A DNA stretch of 64,000 nucleotides from Paenibacillus faecis (GTDB taxonomy: Bacteria; Bacillota; Bacilli; Paenibacillales; Paenibacillaceae). Below the pieces are notes generated by a model, which ran no database searches, had not been told where the DNA came from, and worked only from the letters and a program-made list of their open reading frames with translations. Below, piece after piece: positions 54,107-63,815 of this stretch. The stretch is taken from positions 248,001 through 312,000 of the forward strand of contig NZ_VSDO01000002.1 of the NCBI RefSeq assembly GCF_008084145.1, given 5' to 3'. Position numbers and translations under genes: made by a program. Every line of letters starts with the position of its first letter. Position 1 is the stretch's first letter.

Positions 54107-55131
54107 TGATATTGACCGGCGCGCAAACCTGGGAGTTCAAATCGAAGCCCGTTATTATCGGGACGGCGTCCGTCGTCGGCCCGGAGGAAGGCGAAGGCCC
54201 GCTGGGCGGGGATTTTGATTTTGTTTACGATAATCTGGAGATCGGCGAGAAGACCTGGGAGAAGGCCGAGCGCAAGCTTCTGGAGCACGCCTCTTCGCTG
54301 GCTTTGTCGCATGCGGGGATCACTCGGGAAGAGCTGCAGTTTTATATCAGCGGGGACTTGATGAACCAGATCATCAGCGCCACGTTTTCCGCCCGCAAAA
54401 TCGGAGCTCCTTATATCGGTGTTTTCGGAGCCTGCTCCACCTCCATGGAAAGCCTGGCCATGGCGGCGCTGATCGTCGATGCGGGCGGAGCAAAGTATAC
54501 GATGGCGGCCACGGCGAGCCACAATTGTACGGTGGAGAAACAGTTCCGGTACCCCACGGAATACGGTTCGCAAAAACCGCCTACCGCCCAGTACACGATT
54601 ACAGGCTCGGGAGCCGCGGTCGTCTCCTCTTCCGGTTCGGGACCCCGAATTACGCACGCCACCATCGGCCGCATTCAGGATCTCGGCGTCAAGGACCCCT
54701 TCAATATGGGGGAAGCGATGGCTCCGGCGGCGGCGGACACCCTGGTCGCCCATTTTCGCGATACCGGCAGAAAGCCGGAGGACTATGATTTGATCGTTAC
54801 CGGCGATCTGGCGACGGTAGGACATGCCATTGTGAAAGACGTGCTGAAAAAGGACGGCGTCAACATGGGGGCCACGGATTTCAAGGATTGCGGCCTGATG
54901 ATTTACGACCGGGAGAAACAGCCCTATGTCATGGCAGGCGGTAGCGGTTGCGGCTGTTCGGCGGTGGTGACGTACGGGCATATTTTGAAAAAAATGAAGA
55001 AGGGTGAATTGAACCGGGTGCTGATCGCCGCGACCGGTGCGCTGCTCTCCCCGCTGTCCTATCAGCAGGGCGAGACCATCCCCTGCATTGCGCACGCGGT
55101 AGCCTTGGAAAGGGAGGGATTCGAAGGATGA
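54106..55131 (+). CDS. spoVAD: Stage V sporulation protein AD
   Basis: The protein has 341 residues. Thiolase-like fold (FGACSTSMESLAMAALIVDA; AATASHNCTVEKQFRYP; SGCGCSAVVTYGHIL). SpoVAD binds dipicolinic acid on the outer face of the forespore inner membrane and is needed for its uptake during sporulation. Translational overlaps at both ends (1 bp with spoVAC, 4 bp with spoVAE) show a single operon, expected under sigma-G; I could not place a convincing sigma-G promoter. Confidence 0.97.
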   Translation: MILTGAQTWEFKSKPVIIGTASVVGPEEGEGPLGGDFDFVYDNLEIGEKTWEKAERKLLEHASSLALSHAGITREELQFYISGDLMNQIISATFSARKIGAPYIGVFGACSTSMESLAMAALIVDAGGAKYTMAATASHNCTVEKQFRYPTEYGSQKPPTAQYTITGSGAAVVSSSGSGPRITHATIGRIQDLGVKDPFNMGEAMAPAAADTLVAHFRDTGRKPEDYDLIVTGDLATVGHAIVKDVLKKDGVNMGATDFKDCGLMIYDREKQPYVMAGGSGCGCSAVVTYGHILKKMKKGELNRVLIAATGALLSPLSYQQGETIPCIAHAVALEREGFEG

Positions 55132-55478
55132 TTTTTCTGTGGGCCTTTGTCATTGGCGGCCTGTTTTGCGTCGTAGGCCAAATTATGTTCGATGTGTTTA
55201 AAATGACCCCCGCCCATACGATGAGTACCTTGGTCGTGGCCGGGGCCGTCATGGATGCGCTGGGCTGGTACGATCCGCTCGTCAAATTTGCCGGAGCCGG
55301 GGCGTCCGTGCCGATTACGAGCTTTGGTAACTCTCTGGTTCACGGGGCTTTGACCGAGCTGCACCGCGACGGCTGGATCGGCGTAATTACGGGGATATTC
55401 GACGTCACCAGCGCCGGGATTTCCGCGGCGATCATCTTCTCGTTCCTGGCGGCCCTCGTCGTGCGGCCGAAAGGATGA
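55128..55478 (+). CDS. spoVAE: Stage V sporulation protein AE (AEb type)
   Basis: The protein has 116 residues, overlapping spoVAD by 4 bases. Three or four membrane helices (FLWAFVIGGLFCVVGQIMFD; GAVMDALGWYDPLVKFAGAG; SAAIIFSFLAALVVRP). It resembles the second half of the SpoVAC fold, as is known for the AEb protein. It is the third piece of the dipicolinate channel. The terminator 20 bp later closes the operon. Confidence 0.95.
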   Translation: MIFLWAFVIGGLFCVVGQIMFDVFKMTPAHTMSTLVVAGAVMDALGWYDPLVKFAGAGASVPITSFGNSLVHGALTELHRDGWIGVITGIFDVTSAGISAAIIFSFLAALVVRPKG

Positions 55479-55496
55479 AGGAAAAAATGTACGATG

Positions 55497-55536
55497 AAGA
55501 CCCAAAGGCTTTTAGGCCGACTGGGTCTTTTTTCTT
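55497..55536 (+). terminator. Terminator of the spoVA operon
   Basis: AAGACCCA (55497-55504) pairs with TGGGTCTT (55522-55529) around an inner GGC/GCC element, then TTTTTC. Confidence 0.8.
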
Positions 55537-55677
55537 TATGGCGTTCTTTTGTCTACCAAAAGAGTGCTTTAATAAGGTTCAGGGTTAAAGTATACTTCCA
55601 TATCTAACATCATGTACAATAGAAGTAATATGAAGCCAGCTATAGCACATGTTGAAATTATGTCTGGAGGGAACAAC

Positions 55678-56634
55678 GTGCCCGTGAAAGAGCCATCAAT
55701 TTCCGTTATAGTCGCTGTTAAAGAAAACTTGGAATCCTGCATTCTTGGCAAATCCTTTGAAATCCAATTGCTGCTTACGGCCTTGCTCGCCGGCGGCCAC
55801 GTGTTGATTGAAGATGTACCCGGGACCGGCAAGACGCAGCTGATCAAGGCGCTCGCCAAATCCATGGACGGGGAATACCGGCGGATTCAGTGCAATCCCG
55901 ATATTCTACCGAGCGATATTACCGGTGTTTCGGTATTTCACCCTCATGAGGAACGGTTTGTGTTCCGGCCGGGTCCGGTAATGACAAACATCCTCCTGGC
56001 GGATGAAATCAACCGGGCGACGACCAAAACGCAATCCGCGCTGCTGGAGGTCATGGAGGAACGCAGCGTGACCGCCGACGGCGTCACCTATCCGCTTCCT
56101 CATCCGTTTATCCTATGCGCTACGCAAAATCCGATAGATTTTGAGGGAACATACATGCTCCCCGAGGCACAGTTGGACCGTTTTATGCTGAAAATCGCGA
56201 TGGGTTATCCCGATGCGGCCACGGAAAAAAGCATGCTGCAGACCCATAGCCAGGGGCAACCTGTCGACCACTTGAAGCCCGTAACGACGATGGACCGAAT
56301 TGCGGAGATCCAGCGGGAGATCCGCGAGGTGCATATCAGCGAGGCGCTGGCGGATTATCTGCTGGAGATCGTCAGACGGACCCGCGAGCATGAAGCCGTG
56401 CTTCTGGGAGCTTCGCCGCGGGCTTCGCTCGCCTTCATGACCGCAACCAAAGCGTACGCATTCTTGCAGGGACGCGGTTATGTCCTGCCCGATGACGTGA
56501 AAATACTGGCGCCTTATGTGCTGGGGCACCGGATTTTGCTGCGGCCGGAATCCCGCCTGGACAGCGTGAATTCGACCCAGGTACTGCAGCAAATTTTACG
56601 GCAGGTACAGGTGCCGGTGTCCGCGGGACGGTAA
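55678..56634 (+). CDS. MoxR-family AAA+ ATPase
   Basis: The protein has 318 residues from GTG 55678, seven bases after GGAGGG; the frame is open to 55612 without a good site. Walker A is GTGKTQ, Walker B LLADEINRA, sensor 1 ATQNPIDFEGTYMLPEAQLD, and sensor 2 GASPRASLAFM. MoxR ATPases act as chaperones for a partner DUF58/VWA protein. Here DUF58 and a transglutaminase-like protein follow as the common three-gene cluster. The exact client is unknown. Confidence 0.94.
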   Translation: MPVKEPSISVIVAVKENLESCILGKSFEIQLLLTALLAGGHVLIEDVPGTGKTQLIKALAKSMDGEYRRIQCNPDILPSDITGVSVFHPHEERFVFRPGPVMTNILLADEINRATTKTQSALLEVMEERSVTADGVTYPLPHPFILCATQNPIDFEGTYMLPEAQLDRFMLKIAMGYPDAATEKSMLQTHSQGQPVDHLKPVTTMDRIAEIQREIREVHISEALADYLLEIVRRTREHEAVLLGASPRASLAFMTATKAYAFLQGRGYVLPDDVKILAPYVLGHRILLRPESRLDSVNSTQVLQQILRQVQVPVSAGR

Positions 56635-56637
56635 CCG

Positions 56638-57888
56638 ATGCGCGCGGTTCTGGATTATTTCAAAACGGGGATGACCTCGATCAATTTTTGGAAGGTGGCG
56701 TCCCTCTGGCTGATCTGTCTGTTTTATGTTTTGTTTCAGGGCGGCAAGACATCGTTGATGCTGTTCGCTATGGTTTCGTTGCTGGTCGCTTACTGGACCC
56801 TTAGCGGGCTCGGCGGAGTCAAAAGAATCAAAGGAACGCGAACCTTATCGCTAACGGGGGACCGGACCGGGCTTCTCAAGGCGGGCGAACAGGTTCAGGT
56901 AAAACTCCATGTTCAGCCTCCGCGGTTTCTCCCGCTTCCCTATATCGTGATCCGGGAGCATCTGCGCCGGCATAACGGGGATTCCTGGATCTTCGAGGAC
57001 AGCATCATTCCTCATTTTAACCAAGAGGGCTTTCTGGTTTACCAGACACCTCCTTTGGAAAGAGGCAGGTATGTTTTCGCCAGCACGGAGTGTCAATCCG
57101 AGGATATCTTCGGATTAATGAAGCATAAGGGCGAGTTCCAAACGGGCGGCGAATTCCGGGTTCTGCCGAGAACGGTGTTTGTGCCGAAGTGGCAGTTGTA
57201 CAGCCGGAACTCCCGATTGGCCGGTCCCGAGACAGCGGTATCGCTGTCCCGGCGGGAGACGACGCAAATCAACGGGGTCCGGGATTATATGTACGGGGAC
57301 CGGATTTCGCGGATTCATTGGAATGCCACGGCAAAAACCGGAGCCTGGAAGTCGAAGGAATTCGAGCACGAATCGCTGCCGAAGACGGTTTTGGTGCTGG
57401 ACGCACATTCGTCCAGTTATTTGGACCCGGCCCAGTTTGAATTGGCGGTATCGACCACGGCTTCGCTGATCGAATATGGAATCCGGGAAAGGATCAGCAT
57501 GGGAATGTGTACGCTCGGCAGACCGTTCCGCGGGTTTCCGCCCGCGGAGGGATTGCTGGGGCGTCAGCAAATGCTTCAGCATCTGGTGGATATCAACGCC
57601 GACGGCTACGGAAACCACCGGGATATTTTGGAGGCCAAACGGGACTTTTTTACGCCTGGTGCGTTCTTTATCCTGATCAGCCCGTTGGCTGATGAAAAAT
57701 TGCTGAACATCATGCGATGGGCCCGTACCCGCCAAATGATCCCTTATCACATTCACACGGGAAGCTCCTTTCAGGCGGCGACCCGTGAGGGGAGCAGGAG
57801 GGTGAACCTTCACAAGCATGGGTTCAGAGGGGTTACGGTTTCGTCGCTGAGCGAGCTTCCGATCGCCTTGGGAGGTGGAAAGCCATGA
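56638..57888 (+). CDS. DUF58 domain membrane protein
   Basis: The protein has 416 residues starting three bases after the MoxR stop. Two membrane helices at the N-terminus (about 15-50). The DUF58 signature appears as INGVRDYMYGDRISRIHWNA, followed by LVLDAHSSSYL of a VWA-like fold. It is thought to partner with the MoxR ATPase at the membrane. Its end overlaps the next gene by four bases (ATGA). Confidence 0.92.
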   Translation: MRAVLDYFKTGMTSINFWKVASLWLICLFYVLFQGGKTSLMLFAMVSLLVAYWTLSGLGGVKRIKGTRTLSLTGDRTGLLKAGEQVQVKLHVQPPRFLPLPYIVIREHLRRHNGDSWIFEDSIIPHFNQEGFLVYQTPPLERGRYVFASTECQSEDIFGLMKHKGEFQTGGEFRVLPRTVFVPKWQLYSRNSRLAGPETAVSLSRRETTQINGVRDYMYGDRISRIHWNATAKTGAWKSKEFEHESLPKTVLVLDAHSSSYLDPAQFELAVSTTASLIEYGIRERISMGMCTLGRPFRGFPPAEGLLGRQQMLQHLVDINADGYGNHRDILEAKRDFFTPGAFFILISPLADEKLLNIMRWARTRQMIPYHIHTGSSFQAATREGSRRVNLHKHGFRGVTVSSLSELPIALGGGKP

Positions 57889-60152
57889 AACGAGCCGTAA
57901 ACCGCCAGTACTCGTGGTATCGGATTTTCGCCGTGTTGTGGCTTCTGCTCATAGGCATGCAATGGGTGGATTACACGGAGCCGCTCTGGTTTTCGGAAAC
58001 TACGACGTTGGTTACGGTTACCTTGCTGACGATTGCTATCATTGAAGTATTGCCCGTCCCTTCGCCATGGAAATGGTCGATCAAGATCATCGCGGTGGTC
58101 CTGGGATGGCGAGCCGTACTGGTGGTAATGGGGGCATATGTGCCGTACGGTCCTTTTTTTCCCGATCAATTACAGGGAATGGCCCAGCATTTCGTACCCT
58201 ATATTTGGTTCTCGCTGGGGGCTTGGGTTCTTTTCGAGTTGGCGCTGGAACTGCTGACCGGAAAAAGAAGCGTATTGTTGTTCATGGCCGCCAATCTGAT
58301 AACCTTCACGATTCTGGATTCCTTTACTTCCTATTATCTTTGGCAAAATGTAGCATGGACCGTCTTCGCCGGTCTTGGTTGGCTGGCCAGCCTTCACTTT
58401 CGAAATTTTCAATTGAAATATCCGCTGGGCTGGAGAAGAATGCGCAGTCAGCCGCTAAAGCTCGCTTTCAACATCCTGGCTATTTTTTCTTGTATTTTGC
58501 TGGTGGGTATCAGTATGCCTACGGTGTCCCCGATTTTAACCGATCCATACACGGCCTGGAAGAACAGGGAAAGCGCCTCCGAACCGGCGGATAGCGCGGC
58601 GCTGCCCGCGGTTGCGGCCGCCAACACGCCGACGGATCAAGGCGACGACCGGACGGAGGTTCAATCCGGCTATAGCCGGGATGACAGGGAGCTCGGCGGC
58701 GGATTCGAATTCAGCTATACTCCGGTCATGTCGGTGGAAACCCCTGTCCGGTCTTATTGGCGGGGGGAGACCCGGAGAACCTATACGGGCGAAGGATGGG
58801 CCGGTCTGGGTCAGGAAGGACGCGATTACGAGCTGTTCCATGAAAATCCGACGGGGACGCTGCCGCACAAGGAGCAGGCGCCCAAAACGGAAGTTAGGCG
58901 GGTAGAGCAGACGATCACGATGCAAAATGAAGAGGTGTATCCGGTTTTATTCGGCGGGTATGCGATGAAAAGCGTCGAAGTGTTGGATGAAGGCGTCTTC
59001 TCGTCCAACCTGGAATGGACCGAGAAGGAAGGGGAGCTGTTCTGGCTCGGGATGGGACAGGCGGTGAATCGTGGCGAGGAGTCGACCCGCCTATACCCGC
59101 GGAAATATAAAGTCGTGTCGGACATTCCGATCATCCCTCTGGAAGAGGTGCGGCGCGCGACATATGAGGAGCTATATCCGGAACGAAAGTATAGGGAATA
59201 CCTGCAGATTCCCAACGGTTTTCCGGACCGGGTTCGTGAATTGGCCGAGCAAGTTACGGCCGAGGGCGCGACGCCTTACGCGAAAATGGAACTGCTTCAG
59301 GCGTATTTGCGGCAAAACTACGAGTATACGAACAAACCGGATTTATCACGCAAGAAGAGCAAGGATTTTGTCGACGGATTTTTGTTTGACGTCAAACAGG
59401 GCTATTGCGATTATTTCTCCACTTCCATGGTCATGATGGCTCGCTCTTTGGGCGTCCCGGCCAGATGGGTCAAGGGCTATGCGCCGGGTTCCCAACCGGA
59501 CCCCGAATTTTTGCAGCGTTACCCGGAGAACGGTATGGCGTACCGCGTCAACAATGCGGATGCCCATTCCTGGGCCGAGCTGTATTTCGGGGATTACGGC
59601 TGGATTCCCTTCGAAGCGACCCCGGGATTCGACGCCCCGATCTTGTACGATGAAGAAGAGGATGTTCCGGCTCTCGCCGAGACTACGCCGCAGGACGAAA
59701 CCACATCCAAAGCCAATCCCGGCTTGATGGACCAACTGAATCCGGCCACCGTCCGGACGGTATTTCTGATCGCACTGGCAATCGTTGTAACCTGGGTTGT
59801 CTACCACCTGCGGTCCGCGATTTATTACGGGTTCTTCCGGCTGCGGCTCGGCCGGCCTTTGACGTTGTCGGAGAAGGCGGTCATGGAAACGCTGCGTATC
59901 GTCGGAAAAATGAAGCGCCGAGGTTTTGCGCGCAGCGGCGACGAAACGCTTCGGGAGTCGTTCGCCCGCTGGAAAGAGCAGGAGCCGGGCATCTCGGCCG
60001 TTCTCGACGGACTGCTGCGGGAATTCGAGCAAGCCAGCTACAGTCCGCAGGCGTTTTCGGTAAGCCAGTGGAGAATCGTGCAGGAGCTGGGCCACAAATT
60101 AAGCCGCATGACCCGCAAGAGGGTACGGATCCCGTTCTTAACCCGATCCTGA
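57885..60152 (+). CDS. TgpA-like transmembrane transglutaminase-domain protein
   Basis: The protein has 755 residues. Five or so helices in the first 220 residues (DUF3488-like), then an outside domain with transglutaminase catalytic Cys in KQGYCDYFSTSMVMM and His in NADAHSWAELYF, one more helix near residue 630 (VFLIALAIVVTWVVYHL), and a cytosolic DUF4129-like tail. Related TgpA of Pseudomonas is essential; the role in Firmicutes is not defined. The MoxR-DUF58-TgpA order suggests a membrane complex that modifies or processes wall or envelope proteins. Confidence 0.92.
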   Translation: MKRAVNRQYSWYRIFAVLWLLLIGMQWVDYTEPLWFSETTTLVTVTLLTIAIIEVLPVPSPWKWSIKIIAVVLGWRAVLVVMGAYVPYGPFFPDQLQGMAQHFVPYIWFSLGAWVLFELALELLTGKRSVLLFMAANLITFTILDSFTSYYLWQNVAWTVFAGLGWLASLHFRNFQLKYPLGWRRMRSQPLKLAFNILAIFSCILLVGISMPTVSPILTDPYTAWKNRESASEPADSAALPAVAAANTPTDQGDDRTEVQSGYSRDDRELGGGFEFSYTPVMSVETPVRSYWRGETRRTYTGEGWAGLGQEGRDYELFHENPTGTLPHKEQAPKTEVRRVEQTITMQNEEVYPVLFGGYAMKSVEVLDEGVFSSNLEWTEKEGELFWLGMGQAVNRGEESTRLYPRKYKVVSDIPIIPLEEVRRATYEELYPERKYREYLQIPNGFPDRVRELAEQVTAEGATPYAKMELLQAYLRQNYEYTNKPDLSRKKSKDFVDGFLFDVKQGYCDYFSTSMVMMARSLGVPARWVKGYAPGSQPDPEFLQRYPENGMAYRVNNADAHSWAELYFGDYGWIPFEATPGFDAPILYDEEEDVPALAETTPQDETTSKANPGLMDQLNPATVRTVFLIALAIVVTWVVYHLRSAIYYGFFRLRLGRPLTLSEKAVMETLRIVGKMKRRGFARSGDETLRESFARWKEQEPGISAVLDGLLREFEQASYSPQAFSVSQWRIVQELGHKLSRMTRKRVRIPFLTRS

Positions 60153-60183
60153 TACTCATCTGCGTCAGAACATTTAGCTCCAT

Positions 60184-60217
60184 CCCCGGTGCTTGCGCCG
60201 GGGACAATTTATTTTTT
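60184..60217 (+). terminator. Terminator after the transglutaminase gene
   Basis: CCCCGG (60184-60189) pairs with CCGGGG (60198-60203) around a tight loop, followed by a TTTATTTTTT tract. Confidence 0.75.
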
Positions 60218-60285
60218 AAAATAAAATGATAAGATGGAGTAAGGATATGGTATAGTTTGTCGTATGAAACCGAGGTGAACGTATT

Positions 60286-60813
60286 TTGTTTGAGAGATTT
60301 TTGCCCAAGTTACGCGTGAACAACGTGTTTGATATCGATCTTCAGAGCCTGTATGATCAAGGCTACCGGGGAATTATTACCGATCTGGACAACACGCTGG
60401 TCGGAGCCAAGGCTCCGCTGGCCACGCCGGAACTCGTGGAATGGTTTGAAAAGGTAAAGAAAGCCGGGTTTAAACTCGTGATCGTGTCAAACAATAATTT
60501 GGACAGGGTATCGGTGTTTGCGACCCCATTAAATATTGAGTATGTATATAAGGCCAGAAAACCGGCCGGGTCCGCTTTCCGAAAAGCGATGGATATGATG
60601 GGGCTGCGCCCCGAAGAAACGATCGTGGTCGGCGACCAGTTGATGACCGACATTTTCGGCGGGAACCGGCAGGGCTTGTTTACCGTGCTGGTTCTTCCGA
60701 TTTCCGTGGCGGACGAAGGGTTTGGAACCCGCATCAACCGCAGATTGGAACGAATCGTCAAGCATCGGCTCGGGAAGTCGGGATTATGGCTGGAGGAGGA
60801 AAAACAGAAATGA
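60286..60813 (+). CDS. yqeG: YqeG family HAD-type phosphatase (HAD IIIA)
   Basis: The protein has 175 residues from TTG 60286, with GAGGTG upstream. HAD motif I is TDLDNTLVG, motif II IVSNNN, and motif III/IV KPAGSAFRKAM and VVGDQLMTDIFGGNRQGL. The family members are phosphatidylglycerophosphate-phosphatase-like or unspecific small phosphatases; the in vivo substrate is not settled. It heads the conserved yqeG-yqeH-aroE-yqeI-nadD-yqeK block and overlaps yqeH by four bases. Confidence 0.94.
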   Translation: MFERFLPKLRVNNVFDIDLQSLYDQGYRGIITDLDNTLVGAKAPLATPELVEWFEKVKKAGFKLVIVSNNNLDRVSVFATPLNIEYVYKARKPAGSAFRKAMDMMGLRPEETIVVGDQLMTDIFGGNRQGLFTVLVLPISVADEGFGTRINRRLERIVKHRLGKSGLWLEEEKQK

Positions 60814-61937
60814 CGGACAAGCAAAACGAAGGGCCGGAACTTCGCTGCAGCGGCTGCGGGATTCGGCTGCAAAGCGAGGAGCAGAACAAACCGGGGTTTA
60901 TCCCGCAGCAAGCTTTGGACAGGGAGCCGGTGATCTGCCAACGCTGTTTTCGCATTAAAAATTACAACGAATCCTCTTCCGTTACGGTGGAGCAGGACGA
61001 GTTTTTAAGACTGCTGGGACAAATCGGCGGCCAAGAAGCGCTGGTGATCCATATCGTTGACCTCTTCGATTTTCACGGCAGCGTGATTTCGGGGCTGCAG
61101 CGTTTTATCGGGACCAATCCGGTATTGCTGGCCGTCAACAAGATTGATCTGCTGCCCAAAGTCACCAATTGGAACAAGGTTCGCAACTGGGTGCAGAAAG
61201 AAGCGAAAGATCTCGGTCTGAAAGTTGAGGATGTGGTGCTCTGCAGCGCGAAACAAAGCAGCGGCTTCGACCGTTTGCTGGATGCCCTGCAATCTTACCG
61301 GGGAGACCGTGACGTTTATGTGGTAGGGGCGACGAATGTCGGCAAATCGACGCTGATCAACCGGTTGATTCGGGACTACAGCGATCTGGAGCAGGAGCTG
61401 ACCGTCTCCAGATACCCCGGTACGACGCTCGATATGGTGCATATTCCGCTCGATGACGGCAAGGCGATTATCGATACGCCGGGGATTATGTATCCGTCCC
61501 GCTATACCGAGTGGGTCAGCCCGCAGGATTTGGGCGTGCTGCTCCCGGACAAGCCGTTAAAACCGGCGGTGTACCAATTGAACGAAGGGCAAACCCTTTT
61601 CTTCGGCGGCTTCGGACGTTTCGATTTTATTCAAGGGGAACGCCAGTCGTTCACCTGCTTCGCAAGCGGCCGGGTACCGCTGCATCGTACCAAGCTGGAA
61701 CGGGCGGACGATCTGTTCAGGGATCATGCCGGTGAATTACTCTCGCCGCCAAATCGCGAAAATCTGGAGAAACTGCCCGAGTGGACCCGGCACGAATTCC
61801 GAATCCCTAAAGGAAGCCGTTCCGATCTGTTTATCTCGGGTCTCGGCTGGATGAAAGTCAATAATGATGTCGGCGCGGTTGTAGCCGTCCATGTGCCGAA
61901 AGGGATCAAAGTATTGGTCCGGCCATCTTTGATCTAA
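60810..61937 (+). CDS. yqeH: Ribosome-biogenesis GTPase YqeH
   Basis: The protein has 375 residues from ATG 60810 (ATGA overlap), after GGAGGAGG. Treble-clef zinc finger CSGCGIRL...CQRCF at the N-terminus. Circularly permuted GTPase: G4 NKIDLL comes before G1 GATNVGKSTLINRL and G3 DTPG. YqeH acts in 30S subunit assembly. The C-terminal region holds a conserved RNA-binding-like domain. Order and overlap with yqeG are as in B. subtilis. Confidence 0.97.
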   Translation: MTDKQNEGPELRCSGCGIRLQSEEQNKPGFIPQQALDREPVICQRCFRIKNYNESSSVTVEQDEFLRLLGQIGGQEALVIHIVDLFDFHGSVISGLQRFIGTNPVLLAVNKIDLLPKVTNWNKVRNWVQKEAKDLGLKVEDVVLCSAKQSSGFDRLLDALQSYRGDRDVYVVGATNVGKSTLINRLIRDYSDLEQELTVSRYPGTTLDMVHIPLDDGKAIIDTPGIMYPSRYTEWVSPQDLGVLLPDKPLKPAVYQLNEGQTLFFGGFGRFDFIQGERQSFTCFASGRVPLHRTKLERADDLFRDHAGELLSPPNRENLEKLPEWTRHEFRIPKGSRSDLFISGLGWMKVNNDVGAVVAVHVPKGIKVLVRPSLI

Positions 61938-61977
61938 GACGGCCCGCACTTATGGAACGGACCAAAGGGGGAAAGCT

Positions 61978-62841
61978 ATGAATGCCTTGAAACATACGAT
62001 GAGTCCCGAACTTCCGCTGCTGCTCGGCGTGATGGGGGACCCCGTCATCCAATCGAAATCGCCGGTCATGCACCAGGCGGCGCTCCGCGCTTCCGGGCTG
62101 GCGGGGACGTACGTTCCGCTTCACGTGGAGGCTCGGCGCTTGGAAGAAGCGATTATGGGCGTCCGTGCGCTGGGTTTTCGGGGCGTAAACGTGACGGTCC
62201 CCCACAAAGTCGATTGTATCCCTTTCTTGGACGAAGTCGATGAAGGGGCGAGGGCGATCGGAGCGGTGAACACGATCGTCAATGACGGCGGCCGGCTGAA
62301 GGGATATAACACGGACGGCATCGGCTATATCCGCTCCTTGAAAGAGGAGGCGGTTTCGGACCTGGCCGGGAAGAACGTCCTCGTGCTCGGCTCCGGCGGC
62401 GCGGCACGCGGCATTGTGCATGCGCTGCTCGGCGAGAACCCGGGCCGGGTCACCGTAGCGAACCGAACCGCGGACAAAGCGCGCAGCCTCGCAGCGGAAT
62501 GGAGCGGGCTGGGGCCGCTGCGAGGCTGCGGAATGGAAGAGATCGCGGGGATCCTTCCCGAAATCGATATTCTGATCAACACGACATCGGTCGGCATGTA
62601 TCCGCATCCCGGACAAACGCCGATCGATCCGGCGCTGCTGCCTTCCGGCATCGTCGTGAGCGACCTGATCTACAATCCCTTGAAGACGGAGCTGCTGATC
62701 CGCGCGGAGCAAAAAGGCTGCCGGATTCACAACGGCCTCGGGATGTTCGTGTATCAGGGCGGCTACGCTTTTGAATACTGGACCGGCCTTACGGCACCGG
62801 TCGAAGCGATGCGCAACGCGGTTTTAGGTACACTGGGTTAA
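61978..62841 (+). CDS. aroE: Shikimate dehydrogenase
   Basis: The protein has 287 residues with an AAAGGGGGAAAG ribosome site. Substrate residues in SKSPVMHQ, NVTVPHK (catalytic Lys) and NTDGIGY; NADP-binding LGSGGAARGI followed by NRTADKA. It reduces 3-dehydroshikimate to shikimate in aromatic amino-acid synthesis. It is part of the yqe block. Confidence 0.97.
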   Translation: MNALKHTMSPELPLLLGVMGDPVIQSKSPVMHQAALRASGLAGTYVPLHVEARRLEEAIMGVRALGFRGVNVTVPHKVDCIPFLDEVDEGARAIGAVNTIVNDGGRLKGYNTDGIGYIRSLKEEAVSDLAGKNVLVLGSGGAARGIVHALLGENPGRVTVANRTADKARSLAAEWSGLGPLRGCGMEEIAGILPEIDILINTTSVGMYPHPGQTPIDPALLPSGIVVSDLIYNPLKTELLIRAEQKGCRIHNGLGMFVYQGGYAFEYWTGLTAPVEAMRNAVLGTLG

Positions 62842-62909
62842 CCCCTTCCTTCGCAAGAGGTCTTGGGATATGATAACCATTATTAATTTTAGAGGAGTTA
62901 TGAACTTAC

Positions 62910-63200
62910 ATGCTAAGCGGAAAACAAAAACGTTATTTACGGAGCCTCGCCCATCATCTCCAGCCTATTTTTCAGGTGGGCAAAGGGGGAACGAACGATC
63001 AGATCATTCGTCATATCTCCGAGGCTTTGGAGCGTCGGGAACTGATCAAGGTTTCCATATTGAACAACAATCTGGACGATCCGAAAGAGATCGCCGAAGA
63101 ACTGGCCGAAGGCGCCGGGGCTGAACTGGTGCAACTGATCGGAAGAACGATCGTTTTATACAAGGAGTCTCAAGAATATAAGCAGATCGAGCTTCCATAA
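62910..63200 (+). CDS. yqeI: YhbY/YqeI-type RNA-binding protein
   Basis: The protein has 96 residues. CRM-domain protein with the GxxG-like loop GKGGTNDQIIRHI and LIGRTIVLYKES near the end. The family associates with pre-50S ribosomal subunits. It lies between aroE and nadD, the usual place in Bacillales. Confidence 0.95.
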   Translation: MLSGKQKRYLRSLAHHLQPIFQVGKGGTNDQIIRHISEALERRELIKVSILNNNLDDPKEIAEELAEGAGAELVQLIGRTIVLYKESQEYKQIELP

Positions 63201-63221
63201 ACGGCTGGGGGGAGAACGGCG

Positions 63222-63815
63222 ATGAGCAGAGTAGGCATCATGGGGGGCGCGTTCGATCCGGTCCATCTGGGCCATTTGCTGGCGGCGGAAGCCGCGCGGG
63301 AGCAGTATGGGCTGGAGGAAGTCTGGTTTATGCCTTCCCATATTCCTCCCCATAAACATCAGGCCGGGGTGAGCGGCAAACAGCGCTTGGAAATGGTGGA
63401 AGCCGCCACCCGCGCCAATCCGGCGTTTAAACCGCTCGATATCGAGCTTCGCCGCGGCGGGGTATCGTATACGGTGGATACGATCCGGGAGCTGCGGCGC
63501 GAGCATCCGGATCTGGACCTCTATTTTATCATCGGTGCGGATATGGTCAATTACCTGCCCAAATGGGAAGGGATCGAAGAACTGACCGGCATGCTCAAAT
63601 TTATCGGATTGCAGCGCCCCGGGAGCTTTCTGGAGCTGGATGCGCTGCCGGATCATATTCAGCAGGCGGTGCATCTCGCCGATATGCCGCTGGTCGACAT
63701 CTCGTCCAGTCTCGTGCGCAAAAGACTGGCCAGCGGAAAGTCGGTGCGTTACATGGTTCCCGACGAGGTGCATGAATATATCGTAAGGAGCGGATTGTAT
63801 GGTTTACAACCGTGA
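63222..63815 (+). CDS. nadD: Nicotinate-nucleotide adenylyltransferase
   Basis: The protein has 197 residues with a GGGGGGAGAACGG ribosome site. Nucleotidyltransferase motifs GGAFDPVHLGHL (HxGH) and DISSSLVRKRL (ISSxxxR). It forms nicotinate adenine dinucleotide in NAD synthesis. Its last 17 bases overlap the start of the HD-domain gene. Confidence 0.97.
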   Translation: MSRVGIMGGAFDPVHLGHLLAAEAAREQYGLEEVWFMPSHIPPHKHQAGVSGKQRLEMVEAATRANPAFKPLDIELRRGGVSYTVDTIRELRREHPDLDLYFIIGADMVNYLPKWEGIEELTGMLKFIGLQRPGSFLELDALPDHIQQAVHLADMPLVDISSSLVRKRLASGKSVRYMVPDEVHEYIVRSGLYGLQP